A model generated the notes under the pieces. It worked only from the letters and a program-made list of their open reading frames with translations, did not search any database and had not been told where the DNA came from. From contig CAKSOE010000020.1 in assembly GCA_934476675.1 (NCBI GenBank), positions 1-54,192 of the forward strand: a stretch of DNA of 54,192 bases. The letters are read 5' to 3'. Shown here one piece after another: positions 34,909-43,461 of the stretch (position 1 is the stretch's first letter; each line of letters opens with the position of its first letter). A program made the translations under genes and the position numbers. The stretch comes from an uncultured Clostridia bacterium (lineage in GTDB: Bacteria > Bacillota > Clostridia > UBA1381).

Positions 34909-36909
34909 ATGAGTTTAAAAAATAAAATAGTATCGGCAGTTTGCGTAATTTCTATGCTCACAACTATGTGTGTCATGACAGTTGCCAAAGCAGACGGTAC
35001 ACCGAAAATGTACTTAAAGGTTAATGGAGTTACAGATGATAGTATTAAACTTGATCTTTGCTTAGAAAATGTCGACAAAATCAACACTTTTGATGTAAAA
35101 GTGGATTATGATAAGACGATAGCAAAGGATTCAACAACAGAAGAAGGAAAGAAAGACATCAATTTCACAAATCAAGTAGATAAAGACTATGTTACAAATT
35201 CAGCAACAGAAACCGGCTTTGGATTAAACTATACACAGGTAAAAGATTTTGATGTACCTGCTGATGATGTGATTGCACAAATTGAAGTTGCATTAAATGC
35301 ACCGCTGACAGATGTAGCAGAGTTTGCGTTTTCTAAGGCTTTGGTAAAGAGTGGTAGTGTTGTTTATAATATGACTGCTACTGATGATAAGAAGTTAGAA
35401 GTTGTTCCAGCAAAGGCAATGCCGGCAGCACAGCTTTCAATCAGTGCAGAAAATAACATTCTTGACAAGGACGAAAGCACAAAGCTGAACGTAACGTCAA
35501 AGTTCTTTGATCCGGCGCCCACATTTGAAGAAAGCAATTTCTCGGTTGCAGGAAACACAAGCAAAGATACAAAGGTTGTACAAGACGGTGCGGACTTTAA
35601 GCTTCATATCGGTAAAGACGAAACAGCAAGCAAGGTAACTGTTACTGTAAAATCGGGTGATGTTACAGCTTCAGTTGACGTAGCTGTTAAGGGTATCGTG
35701 CTTACAGCAGCAGATGCAAACGTTGTTAAAGGCGGAAAGACAGAGCTGAAAGTAACTCAGAACAATGTTTCGGAAACTTTCACAGAGGCAAACTTCACAG
35801 TTGAGGGCAACAGCAGCGCCGACACAAAGGTTACAGCTGAAAGCGGTAAGTATTATCTTAACGTTGCTGCTGATGAAACAGCTTCAAAAATAACAGTTAA
35901 ATTTGCTGCATCAACCTACACAGCTTCAGTTGAAGTAGGCGTTGCAGACGTAGTATGTAACTGGACAAATTCAAAATTCACTGTTTCGGCAGGAAACACA
36001 GCTACTGCTAATTTAAAGGTTAGCGGAATTCCGGAAGGCGTTAAGTATACTGTAAAATATGTAGTAACAAGCGGTGACGAGTACGCATCTGTAAGCTCAT
36101 CTTCAAGCACAAGTGCAAAGATTAAAGGTATAAAGGCAGGCAGCGCAATAGTAACAGCTTATGTATACCTTGGCGAAAATACAGGTAAAGATTATGTTGC
36201 AGAAGCAGACTTGCTTGTAACTGTTACAAAGAAATCATCTTCGGGCAACAACAACAGCGGTTCAACATCCGGCGGTTCAATCGCAGGCGGTACAGCAGGC
36301 AGCGGAAGCACAGGCGTAAACATTTCTGCAAGACCGGATTTATACAATCCGCAGTTTGCAGACCTTAACGAAGCAAGCTGGGCAGCAGACGCTATCAACT
36401 CACTTGCGAAGAAGGGTATCCTTACAGGACGTACAGATACAGAGTTTGCTCCGAACGCATCAGTAACAAGAGCGGAATTTGTAAAGATGGTTTCAACACT
36501 TTACAACCTTGTAACACCGACATCTAAGTTTGCTACACAGTCATTCAAGGATGTTCCGAAAGACGCATGGTTCTTCAACTATGTTGAGGTTTGCGCACAG
36601 TTAGGTATTGTAAATGGTGAGGGAGACGGTTACTTCAACCCGAACGCACTTATTTCAAGACAGGAAATGGCTGCTATTATGTACAGAACAGCAACAATTA
36701 TGGGTACAAAGCTTACAGCAACAGAAGCTGTTAAGACATTTGCAGACGCAAATGAAATCAGCGATTATGCAAAAGCAGCAGTATCGGCATTGCAGACAGC
36801 AGGTATCATTTCAGGTACATCAGATACAACATTTGAACCGGCTTTGGCTTGCACAAGAGCACAGGCTGCTGTAATTATCAACAATATGTACACAAAGTAT
36901 GCCAAATAA
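34909..36909 (+). CDS. cohesin-like and SLH-domain wall-anchored surface protein
   Basis: 666 residues. Signal peptide about 1-28. Residues 31-167 have a cohesin-like pattern (KMYLKVNGVTDDSIKLDLCL, then TFDVKVDYDK and IAQIEVALNAP). Two tandem Ig-like repeats follow (about 172-262 and 263-346, sharing xFxVxGNxSxDTKV...DETASK(V/I)TV), then a third beta module (348-440), a Ser/Gly linker (442-470) and three SLH domains (482-534, 545-597, 609-661). SLH domains bind secondary wall polymer, so the N-terminus is displayed outward. Placement right after a dockerin gene suggests a scaffoldin-like anchor. The cohesin call is by eye; SLH is certain. Start follows AAAGGGG. Confidence 0.82.
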   Translation: MSLKNKIVSAVCVISMLTTMCVMTVAKADGTPKMYLKVNGVTDDSIKLDLCLENVDKINTFDVKVDYDKTIAKDSTTEEGKKDINFTNQVDKDYVTNSATETGFGLNYTQVKDFDVPADDVIAQIEVALNAPLTDVAEFAFSKALVKSGSVVYNMTATDDKKLEVVPAKAMPAAQLSISAENNILDKDESTKLNVTSKFFDPAPTFEESNFSVAGNTSKDTKVVQDGADFKLHIGKDETASKVTVTVKSGDVTASVDVAVKGIVLTAADANVVKGGKTELKVTQNNVSETFTEANFTVEGNSSADTKVTAESGKYYLNVAADETASKITVKFAASTYTASVEVGVADVVCNWTNSKFTVSAGNTATANLKVSGIPEGVKYTVKYVVTSGDEYASVSSSSSTSAKIKGIKAGSAIVTAYVYLGENTGKDYVAEADLLVTVTKKSSSGNNNSGSTSGGSIAGGTAGSGSTGVNISARPDLYNPQFADLNEASWAADAINSLAKKGILTGRTDTEFAPNASVTRAEFVKMVSTLYNLVTPTSKFATQSFKDVPKDAWFFNYVEVCAQLGIVNGEGDGYFNPNALISRQEMAAIMYRTATIMGTKLTATEAVKTFADANEISDYAKAAVSALQTAGIISGTSDTTFEPALACTRAQAAVIINNMYTKYAK

Positions 36910-36934
36910 TTGCAGATTGAAATAATTTAACATT

Positions 36935-36969
36935 AAACGGGTGTAAAGATTAAGTCTTTACACCCGTTT
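36935..36969. terminator. terminator after the SLH gene
   Basis: Perfect 15-bp arms (36935-36949 with 36955-36969), loop TTAAG, followed by GTGTGTTTTG. Confidence 0.85.
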
Positions 36970-37054
36970 GTGTGTTTTGTATATTTTTTAGCAGTGGTTT
37001 AAAATGCAAACAGAGAATTATATATCTTAAATGTTGAAAAAGGAGTATTATTAT

Positions 37055-37909
37055 ATGAAATTCTTAGGAACAGGTGCGGGGGAGGGAATACCTAACCCGT
37101 TCTGTACGTGCAGAATATGCGAATATGCAAGAAAACACGGCGGAAAGGATATACGAACCCGTTCGTCGTTCATGCTTGACAGGCATACTATTATTGATAT
37201 GGGCGCGGACTTCTTTTGTCAGTCTTTTCTGTATGGTGAAGATTTTACAGAGATTGAGAATGTACTCTATACCCATACGCATAATGACCATTTTAACTAT
37301 ACCATGATATGGGAACGTTCTGTGCGTATGCAGCAGGACGGTAAAATATTAAATGTATTTTTTGTTGATGAGGGATATGATATAATAACGGATTTTTATC
37401 TAAAATCGCGTATAACGGAAGGCAGAGAAGCATATGCCGGTGCAGACAATGTTAATTTTGTAAAACTGGAATTTGGCAAAAAGTACAGTATAGGCGGTTA
37501 CGACATAACTCCGTTAAAGGGAATGCACAGAACGTCATATGAACAACACTCGGCAAATTATCTTATCGAAAGAGACGGAAAAAAGCTTTATTACGCATTG
37601 GATTCGGGTATATTCTGCGAAGAAACTTTTGAAAAGCTCAAAGGTGCGGAACTGGATATTTTCATAGGCGAATGTACATTTCCGAAGATAGGTGCGGAGT
37701 TTGACCCTAATCTGATAGTACACATGGATCTTGAAGGGTGTTTGAAAAATCTTGAAATACTCTTTAAGAATAAAACAATAACAACAAACACTGAAATATA
37801 TCTTACACATATAGGACCGTGGGAAACTCATTTTGATTTGTGCGAGTATTTTGCAAAACTTGATTTACCGTATAAAATCAATGTAGCATATGACGGCATG
37901 GAACTGTAA
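37055..37909 (+). CDS. metallo-beta-lactamase-fold hydrolase (PhnP-like)
   Basis: 284 residues. The start LGTGAGEGIPNPFCTCRICE resembles PhnP phosphodiesterases, including the extra Cys cluster (CTCRIC) that binds a structural zinc. The metal motif is THTHNDHF (HxHxDH), with later ligands in GMHRTSYEQHS and LDSG and a C-terminal LTHIGPW. Members cleave cyclic or activated phosphodiesters; the substrate here is unknown and no phosphonate genes are nearby. The start at 37055 has AAGGAG at 37041-37046; an upstream in-frame ATG at 37031 has none. Confidence 0.75.
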   Translation: MKFLGTGAGEGIPNPFCTCRICEYARKHGGKDIRTRSSFMLDRHTIIDMGADFFCQSFLYGEDFTEIENVLYTHTHNDHFNYTMIWERSVRMQQDGKILNVFFVDEGYDIITDFYLKSRITEGREAYAGADNVNFVKLEFGKKYSIGGYDITPLKGMHRTSYEQHSANYLIERDGKKLYYALDSGIFCEETFEKLKGAELDIFIGECTFPKIGAEFDPNLIVHMDLEGCLKNLEILFKNKTITTNTEIYLTHIGPWETHFDLCEYFAKLDLPYKINVAYDGMEL

Positions 37910-37925
37910 TGTATTGCATTTTTGC

Positions 37926-37990
37926 GCGGGCGGGTGCGGATATATTCCCCCAAACAGGAAATATGTCCGCACTCCGCTCGTGTTTTGTGT
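37926..37990. terminator. hairpin between converging genes
   Basis: GTGCGGATATATTCC (37934-37948) pairs with 37957-37972 with one or two mismatches, extended by GCGGG/CCGC pairs, and is followed by TGTTTTGTGTTTTC. It likely ends the MBL gene. Confidence 0.6.
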
Positions 37991-38041
37991 TTTCTTATGC
38001 TTATTTTTTACCCTGGCTTTCCTGCCGTTGTTTTAGTCGGT

Positions 38042-38764
38042 TTAAGAATCATTGCACATTGACTTGCGCAGATTTTCCAATATACGTTTTTCTATGCGTG
38101 ACACCTGCACCTGCGACACACCTATAATTCTTGCAATCTCCGACTGTGTTTTTCCTTTGTAATAGCGAAGAACGATTACCTGTCTTTCTCTGGGTTTAAG
38201 AGAGGTGAGAATATTTTCCGCCATAACCTTATTGATTATTTTTTCCTCGCTTTCATCGCCTGCCATTGTATCAAGAAGCCGTATTTCATTTTCGCCGTTT
38301 TCGTAAATACTTTCGTATATAGAAGCCGGAGGTGCGGCGGCATCAAATGCTTCAGTAAGAGTATCTGCGTCAACTCCACATTTTTCGGCGATTTCTCCGA
38401 TTGTCGGGTCGCGGTTAAGCACGCGCCGCAGCTCCTCCTCTGTACGTCTGCCCTTTATTGCTGTTTCTTTAAGTGTGCGGCTTATTTTAACCGCTCCGTC
38501 ATCACGCAGAAAACGCTTTATCTCACCGGCTATGACGGGCACGGCATATGTCGAAAAGCATACGTTGAATTTTGTGTCAAATTTCTTTATTGCCTTAATA
38601 AGACCGATAGCGCCTATCTGAACAAGATCCTCCGTGTCGTAGCCGCGCCCCGAATATCGCTTTACAATGCTGTAAACAAGTCCCATATTATTTTCCACCA
38701 GCTTGTCCTGTGCTTCTGCATCCCCATTCTGCACACGCTTAATCAAAGCTGCATTCCCGTTCAC
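38042..38764 (-). CDS. sigF: forespore sigma factor F
   Basis: 240-residue sigma-70 family factor for early forespore transcription. Region 2 contains NNMGLVYSIVKRYSGRGYDTEDLVQIGAIGLIKA-type sequence, region 3 EIAEKCGVDADTLTEAF, and region 4 LKPRERQVIVLRYYKGKTQSEIA with VSQVQVSRIEKRIL. SigG is close in sequence, but position third behind spoIIAA and spoIIAB settles the identity. It starts one base after spoIIAB ends. Confidence 0.95.
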   Translation of the reverse strand: MNGNAALIKRVQNGDAEAQDKLVENNMGLVYSIVKRYSGRGYDTEDLVQIGAIGLIKAIKKFDTKFNVCFSTYAVPVIAGEIKRFLRDDGAVKISRTLKETAIKGRRTEEELRRVLNRDPTIGEIAEKCGVDADTLTEAFDAAAPPASIYESIYENGENEIRLLDTMAGDESEEKIINKVMAENILTSLKPRERQVIVLRYYKGKTQSEIARIIGVSQVQVSRIEKRILENLRKSMCNDS

Positions 38765-38765
38765 G

Positions 38766-39188
38766 TCACACCTGCTTTATTCTTTTAGACATTTTAACGC
38801 TTGTGCCTTTGCCGGGCGCGCTTTTGACCGTTACCTCATCCATAAATGTTTCCATGATTGTAAAACCCATTCCCGACCGTTCCATTTCCGGCTTGCCGGT
38901 ATAAAGCGGTTCGCGCGCTTTTTCGATGTCCTCAATGCCTGCACCGGTATCGGTTATGGTAAATTCAACCTTGTCGCCGTCTATGTATCCCTCCATAACG
39001 ACTGTGCCTTCAACGCCGCAGTAGCCGTGTATGACCGAATTTGTGACAGCCTCCGATACAGCCGTTTTTATCTCCGAAAGCTCGTCAAGCGTAGGGTCAA
39101 GCTCCAGAATAAACGCCGCGGCAACATTTCTTGCAAAGCGTTCGTTGTCGGAATTGGACGGAAAAGCCACCTTCATTGAGTTTTTCAT
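38766..39188 (-). CDS. spoIIAB: anti-sigma F factor / serine kinase SpoIIAB
   Basis: 140-residue GHKL-fold protein that binds SigF and phosphorylates SpoIIAA. ATP-site boxes are EAVTNSVIHGY (N-box), DTGAGIEDIEKAREP (G1) and RSGMGFTIMETFMDEV (G2). Length is close to the B. subtilis protein (146). It overlaps spoIIAA by 4 bases. Confidence 0.95.
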   Translation of the reverse strand: MKNSMKVAFPSNSDNERFARNVAAAFILELDPTLDELSEIKTAVSEAVTNSVIHGYCGVEGTVVMEGYIDGDKVEFTITDTGAGIEDIEKAREPLYTGKPEMERSGMGFTIMETFMDEVTVKSAPGKGTSVKMSKRIKQV

Positions 39189-39526
39189 ACTACCACCTCC
39201 AACAGTCCGTATTCAAGATTTTTCGCTGTCACCACGTATTGGCTTATGCCCGACATCTCGATTATGCGCCGTACATTGTCGGACAAACCGTAAATAATAA
39301 TTTTTCCTCCGAATGCCTGTACAATTTTGTAACGCCCCATTATAAAGCCGATTCCCGATGAGTCCATAAACGACACTCTGCTGAAATCAAGCGCAAGATT
39401 AACCGCTCCCGTTCTGTTAAGCTCTCTGTCGATTTTATCGCGCATTGCCGCAGCGCTGTGATGGTCAAGATCACCGTCAAGCCGCGCGACAAGCGTTCTG
39501 TATTTTCCGGCAATGGATAATTCCAT
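39185..39526 (-). CDS. spoIIAA: anti-anti-sigma factor SpoIIAA
   Basis: 113-residue STAS-domain protein. The phosphorylatable serine is in FMDSSGIGFIMGRY (about 55-68). When unphosphorylated it releases SigF from SpoIIAB. First gene of the spoIIA operon, with GGAGG upstream on the minus strand (about 39533-39537). A sigma-H promoter is expected for this operon in Bacillus, but I could not place convincing boxes at the right spacing in 39527-39660. Confidence 0.94.
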   Translation of the reverse strand: MELSIAGKYRTLVARLDGDLDHHSAAAMRDKIDRELNRTGAVNLALDFSRVSFMDSSGIGFIMGRYKIVQAFGGKIIIYGLSDNVRRIIEMSGISQYVVTAKNLEYGLLEVVV

Positions 39527-39657
39527 AATCTAACCTCCAAAATAGTATATTCATAATATAAATACTGTTTATTTTTGGAAAATCCTTTATCAAAAACACA
39601 GAACTTTTGTCGAATATAATTTTTTTATTCAACACAGATATGCTTTGTCAAAAAGTA

Positions 39658-39686
39658 TTGCAAATTACTGAAAAATAAAGTATAAT
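39658..39686 (+). promoter_or_regulatory. sigma-A promoter of the HAD-DMT unit
   Basis: TTGCAA (39658-39663) and TATAAT (39681-39686), 17-base spacer, 30 bases before the start codon. Confidence 0.55.
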
Positions 39687-39716
39687 GTTTTTGAAACGGC
39701 GGAATGGAGGATTAAA

Positions 39717-40433
39717 ATGGATATTCGGGCGATAGTTTTTGACAAAGACGGAACTTTACTTGATTTTGACGCATTTTGGATTGAGGTTTCCGTTTGTGCA
39801 ATAAAGGATATGTTAAAACAGCTGGGGAGAGAGGATATTCCGGTTGATGAATTTCTTGATGTGTTGGGGGTAAATAACGGCAGAGCAGAGTCTGACGGGG
39901 TTTTATGCAAGGGTACATATGAACAAATGGGACTTGCTATATACGATGTTTTAAAATTACACGGCATAGATATTTTGCCGGCGGAAACGGTTCGCATGAC
40001 AATTGACGCGTATACCCGAAATGCGGACGCAGGCGAGGTTAAACCGACCTGTGAAAACATAAGAGAAATCCTTGAACGGATAAAAGCGAGGGGTATAAAG
40101 CTTTTGGTTGTAACCACCGATAATTATGAAATTACACATAAATGCCTGGTTAAGCTTGGTATTGAAGATTTGTTTGACAAGATTTATACCGATGACGGAA
40201 AAACTCCCGTAAAACCCAATCCCCAGTGCGTATCGGAGTTTTCGCAAAGCTTTGGTATACCTGCCGAAGAAATAATAATGGTAGGTGATACCATGACGGA
40301 TATTCGCTTTGCGCGCAATGCAGGAATTTTTGCTGTCTGCGTTGGCAGCTCTGCCGAAACGGGAAAATGCGCAGATGCTTTTATTCCTGATATTTCACAG
40401 ATTTTTGAAGTGATAGGGGAGGATAAACAATAA
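39717..40433 (+). CDS. HAD-family hydrolase
   Basis: 238 residues. Motif I VFDKDGTLLDFD with nucleophile Asp, motif II LLVVTTDNY, and motif IV IIMVGDTMTDIRFARNAG; a helical cap lies between. Phosphoglycolate-phosphatase-like, substrate unknown. Its stop overlaps the next start (TAATG), so it is translationally coupled to a DMT transporter, which hints at a shared small-molecule pathway. AATGGAGG precedes the start. Confidence 0.82.
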   Translation: MDIRAIVFDKDGTLLDFDAFWIEVSVCAIKDMLKQLGREDIPVDEFLDVLGVNNGRAESDGVLCKGTYEQMGLAIYDVLKLHGIDILPAETVRMTIDAYTRNADAGEVKPTCENIREILERIKARGIKLLVVTTDNYEITHKCLVKLGIEDLFDKIYTDDGKTPVKPNPQCVSEFSQSFGIPAEEIIMVGDTMTDIRFARNAGIFAVCVGSSAETGKCADAFIPDISQIFEVIGEDKQ

Positions 40434-41362
40434 TGGCTTACGGTATTTTTGCGGGGATTTTCTGGGCGCTGGAAACGGTTATTCTGGGAATTGCATTATC
40501 TATGACACCGTTTATTTCCGATGCGCAGGGAATATTTTTGGCACCGTTTGTCAGTACGTTTATTCATGATATGTTTTCGGCGGTTTATATGAGCGGCTTT
40601 AACGGAATAACGGGCAGACTTAAAGATGTGTTTAAAATTTTCGGTACAAAAAACTTCAAGTATATGATACTGTCCTCTGCCATAGGCGGCCCTGTCGGCA
40701 TGACGGGTTATGTTCTGGCGGTTAATTATATGGGTGCGTCCGTGGGTGCGGTGGCAAGTGCGGTATATCCGGCAATAGGAAGTCTGCTGGCATATGTGTT
40801 TTTAAAGGAAAAGATCAATTGGTATCAGTGGCTGTTTCTGCTATGCACTCTTATCGGTGTTTTCGGACTCAGCTATTCTCCCGAATTAAATATAAAAGAT
40901 TTTCGGATTGGATTATGCGGGATTTTTATGTGTGCATTCGGTTGGGGAACAGAGGGTGTGCTTTTGTCAAAATGCCTGAAAGATGTAAACAGCGAGTATG
41001 CTTTGCAGATACGTCAAACCGTTTCGGCATTGATTTACGGGGTGATTATTATTCCGCTGCTCAAAGGAACGCATTTTACATTGTGCCTGTTCAGTAAAGA
41101 AAATATATCGGTTCTGCTGTTTATTGCAGCCGCTGCGCTTTGCGCCACCGTTTCGTATTTGTGCTATTATAAGGCGATTGCAAAAGTCGGCGTATCAAAG
41201 GCAATGGGGCTTAACATAACCTATACCGCATGGGCAATGTTTTTTGGTGTGATTATACTTCAAAATTACAGTGTTTTGAACTTTGGGACAATAGCCTGTT
41301 CGGTTGTGGTTGTTGTCTGCGGTATTTTAGCCGCGGTTGATTTTAAGGAGCTTTACAAATAA
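40433..41362 (+). CDS. EamA/DMT-family transporter
   Basis: 309 residues with ten predicted membrane helices in two five-helix halves, the layout of drug/metabolite transporters. The end of the first half, GASVGAVASAVYPAIGSLLA with LKEKINWYQW, is the typical EamA signature, echoed at the end of the second half (GVSKAMGLNITYTAWAMFFG). Substrate and direction are unknown. It is coupled to the upstream HAD gene, and its stop overlaps the dispersed repeat that follows. Confidence 0.85.
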   Translation: MAYGIFAGIFWALETVILGIALSMTPFISDAQGIFLAPFVSTFIHDMFSAVYMSGFNGITGRLKDVFKIFGTKNFKYMILSSAIGGPVGMTGYVLAVNYMGASVGAVASAVYPAIGSLLAYVFLKEKINWYQWLFLLCTLIGVFGLSYSPELNIKDFRIGLCGIFMCAFGWGTEGVLLSKCLKDVNSEYALQIRQTVSALIYGVIIIPLLKGTHFTLCLFSKENISVLLFIAAAALCATVSYLCYYKAIAKVGVSKAMGLNITYTAWAMFFGVIILQNYSVLNFGTIACSVVVVVCGILAAVDFKELYK

Positions 41363-41627
41363 GGGGGTGTAAAAAAAGAGTGCAGAACGCCTCAAACGCA
41401 CCCGACGGCGTACGTGTGTACCCGGTCGCATGGGCGAGCAGCAGGCTGTTGCCTGCGACCAGCCTCCAAGTGGTGCGTTTGAAGTGTAGTTCAAGGGCAA
41501 AAATAAATAGAAATTCGCAGTTTTACGGGTTTTAGCCTAAATTTCTACTTTTTAAGCAAATGTTATAATTTTGCGATAGCATCTATACCATTGAACGGTC
41601 TGTGCCTTTTTTTACATATCCTTATTT
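41357..41627 (+). repeat. dispersed intergenic repeat, copy 1
   Basis: A non-genic 270-bp block whose ends are imperfect inverted repeats: AAATAAGG...TGTAAAAAAAG at 41357-41378 and its near-complement at 41605-41627. Inside, AGAACGCCTCAAACGCACCC then GACGGCGTACGTGTGTAC (41384-41420) closely matches the complement of the second copy at 46006-46160. A translated trace, PDGVRVYPVAW, recurs there as PDGVHVYFEWF. No transposase is present. TAGAAATT/AATTTCTA marks a further internal stem at about 41508-41548. Confidence 0.6.
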
Positions 41628-41631
41628 GTAA

Positions 41632-42177
41632 TTATAGATTAGCGTATACCTGCGGCTTCAAAATGCCGATATAGGGAAGATTTCTGTAACGTTCATTGAA
41701 ATCAAGTCCGTAGCCAACAACAAATTCATCGGGAATATCCTTGCCGACGTATTCAACTTCAACGTCCATTTCGCGTCTTGACGGCTTTGAAAGCAGCGTA
41801 CATATTTTTACGCTTGCCGGGTCTCTTTCAAGAAGAACCTGTTTAAGCTTTGCAAGTGTGTTTCCGCTGTCGATTATATCCTCGATAATCAAAACATGCT
41901 TGCCGGAAATTACGTTGTCCAAATCCTTTTTAATGTTTATAATGCCGCTTGAAACAGCGCTTTCGCCGTAGCTTGAAGCCTGCATGAAATCAAGCCTTAC
42001 CGGCATTGTAAGACGGCGCATCAAATCTGCCGCAAAAACAAGGCTGCCCTTTAATATTACGGCAAATATAACCTCTTTGCCCTCGTAGTCCTTATTTATT
42101 CTGTCGCCCAGCTCACTTACAAGCTCCTGGATTTCCTCCTCGGAAATAAGAATTGATTTTATGTCGTTATGTATCAT
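41632..42177 (-). CDS. hpt: hypoxanthine phosphoribosyltransferase
   Basis: Purine salvage enzyme joining hypoxanthine or guanine to PRPP. 181 residues, normal length. The PRPP-binding motif VLIIEDIIDSGNTL (about 95-108), the PP loop LKGSLVFAADLMRR and the C-terminal base pocket FVVGYGLDFNERYRNLPYIG are present. Preceded on the minus strand by AGGAGG and a TATAAT (42211-42216 complement) with a weak -35 TTAAAA 17 bases further. Confidence 0.95.
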   Translation of the reverse strand: MIHNDIKSILISEEEIQELVSELGDRINKDYEGKEVIFAVILKGSLVFAADLMRRLTMPVRLDFMQASSYGESAVSSGIINIKKDLDNVISGKHVLIIEDIIDSGNTLAKLKQVLLERDPASVKICTLLSKPSRREMDVEVEYVGKDIPDEFVVGYGLDFNERYRNLPYIGILKPQVYANL

Positions 42178-42286
42178 AACACAACCTCCTGTTTTATTAT
42201 CATAAAATATATTATATCACAGAATTTTGTAAATTTTAAGTACATAATGAAAAAAAATATAATTTTTTTTTGTAGCATACAAACTA

Positions 42287-42335
42287 TTGACAAAAACGCA
42301 GAAAAGATATATAATGTGGTTAGTCCAATCTAACT
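42287..42335 (+). promoter_or_regulatory. promoter with DtxR-type iron box
   Basis: TTGACA (42287-42292) and TATAAT (42310-42315), 17-base spacer. The 18-bp box GGTTAGTCCAATCTAACT (42318-42335) begins three bases after the -10, over the likely transcription start. It matches boxes before feoA and should repress when metal is plentiful. Confidence 0.7.
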
Positions 42336-42350
42336 TAGGAGCTGATGAAA

Positions 42351-42725
42351 ATGGAGAATTTATCGACTGTTATTGTTTGTGTGATTCTTGCGGCAATTTG
42401 CGTGTATGCTGTGTTAAGTTATGCCAAAAAGCTTAGAAGCGGCTGCTGCGGCAGCTGCGGCGGTGAGATAAAAGTAAAGCCGTCGGACGCAAACGCTGCA
42501 CATTACGCACACAAGGCGGACGTTTACATAGACGGCATGACGTGTGCGCACTGCAAAATGAGGGTGGAAAATGCTTTTAACGGTACGGACGGATTTATGG
42601 CAAAGGTTAATCTTAAAAAGAAGTGTGCCGAGGTGTTCTTTATGAAGTCGGCGGACGAGGATTATATGCGCCGTGTAGTCGAAAGAGCCGGATATACGTA
42701 TGTGAAAACCGTATACGAAAAATAA
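42351..42725 (+). CDS. membrane-anchored HMA (metal-binding) protein
   Basis: 124 residues. One N-terminal helix (about 5-24) is followed by a Cys-rich stretch (SGCCGSCGG), like FeoB-associated peptides, and a heavy-metal-associated domain (about 50-122) with the CxxC site in DGMTCAHCKMRVENAF. It could collect or hand over a metal at the membrane. Start 42351 has AGGAG nine bases upstream; the ATG at 42345 is only three bases from it. First gene after the iron box and before an ABC exporter. Confidence 0.78.
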   Translation: MENLSTVIVCVILAAICVYAVLSYAKKLRSGCCGSCGGEIKVKPSDANAAHYAHKADVYIDGMTCAHCKMRVENAFNGTDGFMAKVNLKKKCAEVFFMKSADEDYMRRVVERAGYTYVKTVYEK

Positions 42726-42758
42726 ACGACTGTGAACGGAAAATTTGGGGAGGTCAAA

Positions 42759-43460
42759 ATGTCTTATCTTGATATATCCGAGCTGACAAAAAGCTTCGGA
42801 GAGGGAGCGGCTAAGGTCGGCGTCTTAAACGGTGTGAATATGGCGGTGGAAAAGGGTGAAATCTGCACCGTTCTCGGTCAGTCTGGCAGCGGAAAATCAA
42901 CGCTTTTAAATGTAATAGGCGGCTTGGACAGCGCAGACGGCGGAAAGATCACTATTGACGGGAAAAACATTACGGATTTTGACAATGATGAACTGGCGCA
43001 GTATCGGAGAGATTACCTCGGCTTTGTTTTTCAGTTTTATAATCTTGTCCCTAATCTGACGGCGCTTGAAAATATACAAGTGGGTGAATATCTGTCGGAT
43101 AATCCACTGGATGTGGACGAAATACTGTCCGTACTGGGGCTTTCGGAGCTGCAAGACCGTTTTCCGCAGGAGCTTTCGGGCGGTCAGCAGCAGAGATGCT
43201 CTATCGGCAGGGCGCTTATAAAAAATCCGAAACTGCTTTTGTGCGATGAGCCGACGGGCGCGCTCGATTATAAAACCTCAAAGGACATTCTTGAACTGAT
43301 TGAAAAAATCAACGAAAAATACGGCGCAACAATTCTGCTTGTCACGCATAACCGCACAATCGGCGAAATGACGCACAAAACGGTGTTTTTAAAGGACGGA
43401 GCGGTGAACGGTATAAGCGTAAACAAGTCAAGGAAAAGAGCGCGCGAGCTGGAGTGGTAG
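42759..43460 (+). CDS. ABC transporter ATP-binding protein (MacB/LolD type)
   Basis: 233 residues. Walker A GQSGSGKSTLLN, Q-loop VFQFYNLVPNLTALEN, signature LSGGQQQR, Walker B LLLCDEPTGALD and switch VTHN are intact. The EPTGALD form is typical of ATPases partnered with FtsX-type permeases. Start 42759 has GGGGAGG at 42747-42753. Ends one base before the permease gene. Confidence 0.92.
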   Translation: MSYLDISELTKSFGEGAAKVGVLNGVNMAVEKGEICTVLGQSGSGKSTLLNVIGGLDSADGGKITIDGKNITDFDNDELAQYRRDYLGFVFQFYNLVPNLTALENIQVGEYLSDNPLDVDEILSVLGLSELQDRFPQELSGGQQQRCSIGRALIKNPKLLLCDEPTGALDYKTSKDILELIEKINEKYGATILLVTHNRTIGEMTHKTVFLKDGAVNGISVNKSRKRARELEW

Positions 43461-43461
43461 T

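Noticed and set aside
39527..39660. Sigma-H promoter of spoIIA
   Set aside because: A GTTGAATAA fits the -10 consensus and an AAAGGATTT fits a -35, but they are in the wrong order and spacing, so no call is made.
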